A stretch of DNA of 10,419 bases from Puniceicoccales bacterium. GTDB taxonomy: Bacteria; Verrucomicrobiota; Verrucomicrobiae; Opitutales; LL51. The stretch is taken from the NCBI GenBank assembly GCA_031259625.1, contig JAIRLG010000083.1, forward strand, positions 1 through 10,419. Reading direction: 5' to 3'. The notes beneath the pieces are model-generated. The model did not search any database. It saw only the letters and a list, made by a program, of their open reading frames with translations, and had not been told where the DNA came from. Shown one piece after another: positions 6,074-10,419 of the stretch. Made by a program: the position numbers and the translations under genes. Position 1 is the stretch's first letter, and the number at the start of each line of letters is the position of its first letter.

Positions 6074-7789
6074 ATGTTTTCCGTCCTGCTCAGCATCCTC
6101 CTCTTCGGAGCCTCCATCTTCATCCACGAACTGGGCCATTACCTGGCGGCTCGGCGCCGGGGGCTCTTCATCCCGAGATTCTCCATCGGCTTCGGACCGA
6201 AGCTCCTCTCCTGGCAGTTTCGAGGAACGGAATTCCGCCTCTCGCTCCTGCCCCTGGGAGGCTACGTCGCCCTGCCCCAACTCGCCGAGCTCGAGGCCCT
6301 CGAGGGCAGCTACGTCCTCCCCGACACCTGCAAAAAACAGCTGAGCGCCTGGGACAAGTGCTTCGTGGCGCTGATGGGCCCGCTGTTCAACCTCCTCCTG
6401 GCATTATTCGTGGCCTCGATCCTATGGATTCACGGCACACCGGGCTTTCCCGAAGACTCCTCGACCACCGTCGGCTACATTTTCCCCCATCTTCCGACCC
6501 CTGCCGGCGACATTCCCAACCCCAGCCTACGGGCCGGACTGCAACTGGGCGACGTCATCCTGTCCGTCGATGGGCAGGCGGTTTCCCGCTTCGAAGCCAT
6601 CCAACAGGCCATCGGCCTCGGCTCCGGCCACGATGCCCAGGGCCGGGCAACGGTGGAATTGGAAGTGCGCCGCGGCGACGCGATTCTCCCGCTCACCCTC
6701 CATCCCGTCAAAATCTGCCTATCCAGAAACCATTCGGACAGCCTCCGCAGCCTCGGCATCGCCCCGGCCGCTCCCCTGAAAATCACGGCCATCGTGCCGG
6801 ATTCCCCCGCCGCCCAGGCCGGATTGCGGACGGGTGACCAGGTGCTGGCCGTCGATGGGCAGACGCTCTATTCCCTCCAACAGCTGCAGGACTATATCCA
6901 GGGGGCCCCTTCGGCCCTTCGGCTCTCCGTACGGCGACGGGGGGAGGAGATATCCCTCTCCGCCGCCCTGGCCGACGTCCCCATCAGCAAGGCCTACTGG
7001 AAGCTCGAAGATCCCCAAGGACAGGAAATCCTCTGCCTCATCCCGCGGGACTCCCTCCCGCCGCCGAATTCCCAGTGGACCGAAAGCCGCTTCGAGACCG
7101 GATTTTCGACGGGGCACCGGCCGTCCTCTTCCCTGGCCGCCGGTGATAGACTCCTCCTGCCGGCGAGTTCGGCCGATTTTTCCGACCTGGGCGAATGGCT
7201 ATCCCGTGCCAGGCCCCCTTCGCTCCGATTTCAGAAACCCGACGGCAGCGTCTACGAATACCCGCTGGGAAACTATCAACCCCAGAGCATAGCCGCGACA
7301 ACGCTTCGCCGGCTGGGCATCGAATGCGCACCGGAAAGGGTCTGGCTCCACCTCTCGCCCTGGCGGCAGATCAGGAACTACGCGGCCCAGAGCGCCCAAA
7401 CCCTGCACAGCCTGCTCTCGCCGCACTCGGACGTGGCCCTGCGGCACCTGATGGGCCCCCCGGGCATTTTCAGGACGATGAACACCCTCGCCGCCCACAG
7501 CCTCTGGAACCTGCTGGCCTTTCTCGTCATGCTCAACGTCAATCTCGCCATCCTCAACCTCCTCCCGCTGCCGGTGCTCGACGGCGGCCACCTCATCCTG
7601 GCCGGACTGCAGAAACTCTCAGGCAACAACTTTCCTCTGCGGTGGTGGCAGCGCAGCCAGCTCCTCCTCATCCTCTTCTTCCTGGGCCTCATGATCTACG
7701 TCAGCTTCCATGACCTCCGGCGCTGGGGAGATGACCGACGCGGGCACACGCTCTTGAAATTCCAGGAGCAGATCCGTCTCCATCCCTAG
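6074..7789 (+). CDS. rseP: RseP-like site-2 (M50) intramembrane zinc metalloprotease
   Basis: Inner-membrane protease of the M50B family, which cuts transmembrane anti-sigma factors or leftover signal peptides within the membrane. The first transmembrane helix contains the zinc motif HELGH (residues 18-22), followed by the typical RFSIGFGPKLLSW and LPLGGYVALP. The third zinc ligand lies in the C-terminal helix motif NLLPLPVLDGGH (LDGGH at 502-506), preceded by the conserved MGPPGIF segment. Between the membrane parts are two clear PDZ domains (about 133-213 with RAGLQLGDVILSVDGQAV; about 235-298 with AGLRTGDQVLAVDGQTL) and a degenerate third PDZ-like stretch (about 340-400, LAAGDRLLLP..). At 571 aa it exceeds the roughly 450 aa of E. 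coli RseP because of this extra section. ATG 6074 is the first possible start after the in-frame TGA at 6050-6052, and it lacks a ribosome binding site. The 3' end lies inside a tandem duplication. No anti-sigma or sigma gene is adjacent. Confidence 0.93.
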   Translation: MFSVLLSILLFGASIFIHELGHYLAARRRGLFIPRFSIGFGPKLLSWQFRGTEFRLSLLPLGGYVALPQLAELEALEGSYVLPDTCKKQLSAWDKCFVALMGPLFNLLLALFVASILWIHGTPGFPEDSSTTVGYIFPHLPTPAGDIPNPSLRAGLQLGDVILSVDGQAVSRFEAIQQAIGLGSGHDAQGRATVELEVRRGDAILPLTLHPVKICLSRNHSDSLRSLGIAPAAPLKITAIVPDSPAAQAGLRTGDQVLAVDGQTLYSLQQLQDYIQGAPSALRLSVRRRGEEISLSAALADVPISKAYWKLEDPQGQEILCLIPRDSLPPPNSQWTESRFETGFSTGHRPSSSLAAGDRLLLPASSADFSDLGEWLSRARPPSLRFQKPDGSVYEYPLGNYQPQSIAATTLRRLGIECAPERVWLHLSPWRQIRNYAAQSAQTLHSLLSPHSDVALRHLMGPPGIFRTMNTLAAHSLWNLLAFLVMLNVNLAILNLLPLPVLDGGHLILAGLQKLSGNNFPLRWWQRSQLLLILFFLGLMIYVSFHDLRRWGDDRRGHTLLKFQEQIRLHP

Positions 7790-8058
7790 GGCTGCGATTT
7801 CAAAAGCCGATCGGCCTTCATTCCTAGGGTTGTGAACTCCGCAGCGGGATTCCCGTCGGTCTTGGTGAGGATTCCCTCACAATTTTGCCATTGAAGGGAA
7901 TCGCGGGAAATTTCAGGAGTCGATTGGCCTTCACCTCTAGGGCTGCGATTCCAGAAGCCGACGGCCTTCACCCCCAGGGCCGTGAACTTCGCAGCGGGAT
8001 TCTTGCCGATTTTGGCGAGGATTTTACTATAATTTTGCTATTGACGGAAATCACGGGA
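7756..8058. repeat. Two-copy tandem duplication, period 150-151 bp, including the 3' end of rseP
   Basis: Copy 1 starts at about 7756 and copy 2 at about 7907, ending near 8058. The period is 151 bp early (AGGGCTGCGATT at 7788 and 7939) and 150 bp later (GCAGCGGGATTC at 7841 and 7991). By eye the copies agree at about four-fifths of positions, and most differences are C/T or A/G transitions. The last 33 bases of rseP, with its stop, belong to copy 1. Inside is a shorter sub-repeat of about 38 bp around GGCCTTCA.....AGGG, seen at about 7795, 7909 and 7947. I see no credible gene in 7790-8069; the short open frames there are not supported. Confidence 0.8.
8003..8033 (+). promoter_or_regulatory. 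Possible promoter with consensus -10 in repeat copy 2
   Basis: A perfect TATAAT at 8028-8033 lies in the second repeat copy; copy 1 has CACAAT at the matching place. The best -35 candidate, TTGCCG (8003-8008), is 19 bp away, longer than ideal. It may be a second start point for the phosphorylase-like gene. Confidence 0.3.
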
Positions 8059-8069
8059 ATTATCTCGCC

Positions 8070-8098
8070 TTGACAACTCGCGAAATCTGTGCTAGCTT
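8070..8098 (+). promoter_or_regulatory. Sigma-70-like promoter of the phosphorylase-like gene
   Basis: Perfect -35 TTGACA (8070-8075), a 17-bp spacer (8076-8092), then an extended -10 of form TGC-TAGCTT (TAGCTT at 8093-8098). Transcription would start near 8105. The in-frame TTG at 8070 is part of the -35 box and so cannot be the translation start; ATG 8148 fits instead. Confidence 0.5.
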
Positions 8099-8119
8099 AT
8101 GCTCCGCCGCAGGGAGTTC

Positions 8120-8167
8120 ATGGGGTCAGTCACAAAGCCCAGTTTTCATGGAATCGGAGAGCACTAG
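8120..8167 (+). other. Possible 15-codon leader ORF overlapping the phosphorylase-like start
   Basis: ATG 8120 follows AGGGAG (8111-8116) by 3 nt and encodes MGSVTKPSFHGIGEH before TAG at 8165-8167. It overlaps ATG 8148 in another frame, and 8148 itself has no obvious ribosome binding site, so translational coupling is possible. A chance ORF is just as likely. Confidence 0.2.
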
Positions 8168-9485
8168 GGATCAGGCAGAAAGTCCTCAGCCCTCTTTTCA
8201 CCTTCTCATCGAAAAGAAGCGGGATAACGAGGAGCTCAGCGAGGGCGAGATCCGCTACCTGGCCGAGTCCATCCTCAAGCAGCGCATTTCGGATACGCAG
8301 CTGGCCGCCCTCGTCATGGCCATTTACTTCCGCGGGCTCTCCCTGCAGGAAGTCTCCCTCCTCACGGAGGAGATGATGCTGTCCGGCGAGGTCTTCGCCC
8401 TGCCGAAAATCGCCCGGCCCAAGATCGATCGCTACGCCACCGGCGGAGTCGGGGATAAGACGGGTCTGGTGCTCATCGCCCTGGCCGCCGCCTGCGGGAT
8501 CGCCGTTCCGGCCATGCTGGGAGAGGAGGAGGGCTTCATCATCAGTGACCTGAACAAGCTCAGCGCGATCCCCGGCATTTCGGTCGACCTAAACCCCGAA
8601 CGATTCGCCAAACAGGTGCACGATGTCGGCTGCGCGATCACGCGGCAGTTCCAGCAGATCACGCCGATCCACCACCTGCTCTTCCGCATTCGGCGGCAGA
8701 CCGGCACCATCCCGAGCCTGGCCCTGATGACCTGCAGCCTGCTGAGCAAGAAATTTTCCGAAGGGGCCGAGGGCGTCGTCGTCGATGTCAAATGGGGCAA
8801 CGGTTCCTACATCCGCGGCTTCGAGGAGGCGAAGCAGCTGGCCCGCATGATCACCCGTGTCGCCAAGGGCATGAACCGGCGCTGCGTGGCGCTGGTCACG
8901 GACATGAACCAGCCGCTGGGCAATACCGTCGGCACCGGATTGGAGATCCAGGAGATCATCCGCATCCTGCACGGCGAAGTGGATCCCGAGAGCGACGAAC
9001 TGATCCTGCGCCTCGGGATGGAAATGGTCCGGCTCGCCGGTGTCGCCGGCTCGACGCTTTCCGCCAAGCAGATGATCAAGCGCCACCTGTCCGACGGCAC
9101 CGCCCTGGCCAAGTTCCGCGAAATGGTCGTGGCCCAGGGGGGAGATGGAAGCTACATCGACGATCCGGACAAATTTCCCAAAGCGTCCCAGGTGCGCCGG
9201 TTATCGGCCATGAAGCGTGGCTATGTCCACACCATCGACGCCGGCCTGATCGCCCGTGGGGTGGAACTGCTCTCCCGACGGCCGGACAACGGCATCGACC
9301 CCTCTGTCGGGGTTTCCGAGATCAAGAAGGTCGGTTCCCAGATCAAGCAGGGCGAATCGCTGCTGACGGTGCACTACAACGACGAGACCCACCTGGAGGC
9401 GGCGCTGGAATACCTGCGCTCCGCCCACCGTCTCGCCCCCAAACGTCCGGCCGAAAACGATCTCATCGTCGAGAGAGTGGCGTAG
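8148..9485 (+). CDS. Thymidine/pyrimidine-nucleoside phosphorylase-family protein with altered phosphate site
   Basis: A 445-aa protein that follows the thymidine phosphorylase family along its whole length (E. coli DeoA is 440 aa). Seen: LLIEKKRDNEELSEGEIRYL, MAIYFRGLSLQEVSLLTEEM, RYATGGVGDKTG (95-106), LNKLSAIPGISVDL, LMTCSLLSKKFSEGAEGVVVDVK and LVTDMNQPLGNTVG. The family cleaves thymidine or uridine with phosphate, giving the base and (deoxy)ribose 1-phosphate. Against DeoA recalled from memory, every key position aligns with a constant offset of 11. The base-binding Arg, Ser and Lys are kept (R182, S197, K201). The phosphate-binding residues K84, S86, S95, S113 and T123 become R95, A97, G106, L124 and D134, and the active-site His becomes Y96. 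The family signature loop SGRGLGHTGG is replaced by LGEEEGFIIS at equal length (124-133). Ordinary phosphorolysis is therefore doubtful. The start at ATG 8148 is chosen because the longer frame would begin inside the promoter. No other nucleoside-salvage gene is adjacent. Confidence 0.9.
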   Translation: MESESTRDQAESPQPSFHLLIEKKRDNEELSEGEIRYLAESILKQRISDTQLAALVMAIYFRGLSLQEVSLLTEEMMLSGEVFALPKIARPKIDRYATGGVGDKTGLVLIALAAACGIAVPAMLGEEEGFIISDLNKLSAIPGISVDLNPERFAKQVHDVGCAITRQFQQITPIHHLLFRIRRQTGTIPSLALMTCSLLSKKFSEGAEGVVVDVKWGNGSYIRGFEEAKQLARMITRVAKGMNRRCVALVTDMNQPLGNTVGTGLEIQEIIRILHGEVDPESDELILRLGMEMVRLAGVAGSTLSAKQMIKRHLSDGTALAKFREMVVAQGGDGSYIDDPDKFPKASQVRRLSAMKRGYVHTIDAGLIARGVELLSRRPDNGIDPSVGVSEIKKVGSQIKQGESLLTVHYNDETHLEAALEYLRSAHRLAPKRPAENDLIVERVA

Positions 9486-9525
9486 GGAGAAATCATAGCT
9501 TTTCCTCTTCCCCTCTCGTTATTTT

Positions 9526-9600
9526 AAATCTTCTTTCGCTTCTCCGGAACAAGCTTCTCTGCGCCTAAATCTTTTTCCGGAGCAAATTTTCTCAGGGCGT
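9526..9600. repeat. Imperfect approximately 41-bp direct repeat after the phosphorylase-like gene
   Basis: AAATCTT..(T)TCCGGA.CAA..TTCTC.G.GC occurs at 9526-9566 and again, about 7 nt shorter, at 9567-9600. The stretch from 9486 to 9637 holds no credible gene and no clear terminator. Confidence 0.5.
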
Positions 9601-9637
9601 GGGGCACTAGAGGGCGTCGTCAAACTAAAAATGAGGG

Positions 9638-9740
9638 GGGCGTTTTTTTTGGGGCCCCGGGACAGCCCTCAAAGAGGGCTTAAGCGGCTAAAGCCGCTTG
9701 CTCGCGACGCGAGCGTCCCGGGGCCCCCGCCAAGACGCCC
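9638..9740. repeat. Nested palindrome element 2, cloverleaf-forming
   Basis: Outer stem: GGGGCCCCGGGAC (9651-9663) pairs perfectly with 9715-9727. After a 4x4 internal loop it continues as 9638-9646 with 9732-9740, including one G-T wobble. Inside are three hairpins: AGCCCTC-AAA-GAGGGCT (9664-9680), AAGCGGCT-AA-AGCCGCTT (9682-9699) and GCTCGC-GAC-GCGAGC (9700-9714). Only T9681 is unpaired at the junction. The element lies between two convergent genes, so it may block read-through. The T-tract (9643-9650) is before the stem on the plus strand, so it is not a canonical terminator in either direction. The 88-codon open frame across it is not credible as a gene. Confidence 0.9.
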
Positions 9741-9840
9741 AATAGGCTCACGCCGGACAATCGACGGGCCTCACCCAAACGCCCGATGGCCCCCGCCAAA
9801 ACGCTCGACGGAACCCCAGCTCCCGCGCTCAACGGCCCCC
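9731..9840. repeat. Degenerate short repeats beside cloverleaf 2
   Basis: Variants of (C)CAAAACGCYCRAYGG recur at about 9731, 9776, 9797 and 9823, separated by C-rich runs and roughly 21-25 bp or multiples apart; CAATCGACGGG near 9759 is related. No gene is recognisable from 9741 to 9893. Confidence 0.4.
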
Positions 9841-9893
9841 TGGCTCCCGTTACGAGCTACCACTTCCCGGGTCCATTGGCCGTCCCGGCCCTG

Positions 9894-10419
9894 CTAGTCC
9901 CGCCCGAGCACGGCGATGTTCTCGATGTGGCGGGTTTGGGGAAAGAGGTCGACCGGTTGGAGCTCGTGCAGCCGATAGTCCTGCAGTAGTTCCCTCAGAT
10001 CCCGGATCTGCGTGCTGGGCTCGCAGGAAATGGAGATGATTTTCCGGGGATGGAAGCGGAGCAGTTGCTGCAGAAAGGCGGGGTCACAGCCCCTTCGGGG
10101 CGGGTCGATGATGACGACGCTCCGGTCGGCCGGGAAGCGAACTTTTTCGAAAAGGACATCGGCGCTTCCCGAAACGAAGCTCGCGTTGCGGATTCGGTTC
10201 TTCTCGGCATTGCGCCGGGCCAGTACCACGGCCTCTCCGTCGATCTCTATCCCCATCACCTCTTGAAATTGGGCCGCTGCGGAGAGCGCAAAGACCCCCA
10301 CGCCGCCGTAGGCATCGATGAGGAAATCCGCCGAAGGGCCTTCGCTGGCCTTTCGGGTGATGTACCGGATCATGAAGGGCAGTACCTGGGCATTGTTCTG
10401 AAAAAATCCACCGGCCCGG
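9894..10419 (-). CDS. TrmA/RlmCD-family RNA (uracil-5)-methyltransferase, 5' end missing
   Basis: C-terminal catalytic part (174 codons in the window) of a class I SAM-dependent enzyme that methylates C5 of a uridine in rRNA or tRNA. The frame runs through the window edge and begins in-window with RAGGFFQNNAQVLPF, matching the family's FFQ.N motif, so the internal ATG at 10371-10373 is not the real start. Visible motifs are the SAM-binding LIDAYGGVGVFALSAA, an acidic VMGIEIDGEAVVLARRNA, VVIIDPPRRGCDPAFLQQL, the catalytic-Cys motif SISCEPSTQIRDL, and the C-terminal DLFPQTRHIENIAVL with the conserved Glu. PPRRGCDP and QPVDLFPQT resemble RlmCD-type rRNA enzymes more than TrmA, but the exact target cannot be read. 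The gene converges on the phosphorylase-like gene with about 400 bp of repeat-filled DNA between them. Confidence 0.9.
   Translation of the reverse strand, partial: RAGGFFQNNAQVLPFMIRYITRKASEGPSADFLIDAYGGVGVFALSAAAQFQEVMGIEIDGEAVVLARRNAEKNRIRNASFVSGSADVLFEKVRFPADRSVVIIDPPRRGCDPAFLQQLLRFHPRKIISISCEPSTQIRDLRELLQDYRLHELQPVDLFPQTRHIENIAVLGRD

Noticed and set aside
6049..6837. 262-codon plus-strand frame starting at a good ribosome binding site
   Set aside because: It is an Arg/Pro-rich shadow of rseP in another frame; only its start signal is of interest.
7786..8073. Short open frames of about 60 codons on both strands in the tandem repeat
   Set aside because: Their differences between repeat copies do not preserve reading frame or residues; more likely noncoding.
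8070..8147. TTG start at 8070 for the phosphorylase-like gene
   Set aside because: The TTG is part of a perfect -35 box, and the extra 26 residues do not resemble the family; ATG 8148 gives the usual length.
9638..9740. Rho-independent terminator for the convergent genes
   Set aside because: The T-tract lies before the stem on the plus strand and there is none after the stem in either direction.
9631..9897. 88-codon plus-strand open frame across cloverleaf 2
   Set aside because: It runs through palindromes and C-rich repeats, is low complexity, and shows no protein features.

Overview
The window is GC-rich bacterial chromosome from a Gram-negative organism. The cues are a RseP-type site-2 protease, a GspE/PilB assembly ATPase, a signal-peptide-bearing ankyrin-like protein and sigma-70-like promoters. 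The overall look of the RseP N-terminus and the OleC-type ligase reminds me of Verrucomicrobiota (Opitutae-like), but this is a weak guess from pattern memory. I see no tRNA, rRNA, CRISPR array, transposase or phage gene.

Layout: (1) 1-3142, plus strand: the 3' part of a ComEC/Rec2 DNA-uptake channel gene, overlapped by 116 nt by an OleC-like AMP-forming acyl ligase. (2) 3152-4294, minus strand, convergent with the ligase and only 9 bp from it: a short GspE/PilB-type ATPase with its own well-formed promoter. (3) 4435-5793, plus strand, divergent from the ATPase: a secreted ankyrin-like protein with an internal 72-codon duplication and a less GC-biased composition. (4) 5794-6073: intergenic, holding a nested-palindrome element that folds into a near-perfect cloverleaf. 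(5) 6074-7789: rseP-like intramembrane protease. (6) 7756-8058: an old tandem duplication with a 150-151-bp period that includes the 3' end of rseP and runs up to the promoter of the next gene. (7) 8148-9485: a thymidine-phosphorylase-family protein whose phosphate-binding residues are nearly all replaced. (8) 9486-9893: intergenic, holding a second cloverleaf nested palindrome plus degenerate short repeats. (9) 9894-10419, minus strand: the 3' part of a TrmA/RlmCD-family RNA uracil-5-methyltransferase gene.

The genes do not form one pathway. ComEC (DNA uptake) and the GspE/PilB ATPase (type IV pilus or type II secretion) could both serve competence, but they are on opposite strands and nothing ties them together directly. 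The most notable signals are the two approximately 105-nt cloverleaf nested palindromes, which share architecture but not sequence, and the phosphorylase-fold protein that keeps the base-binding residues but lacks the phosphate site.
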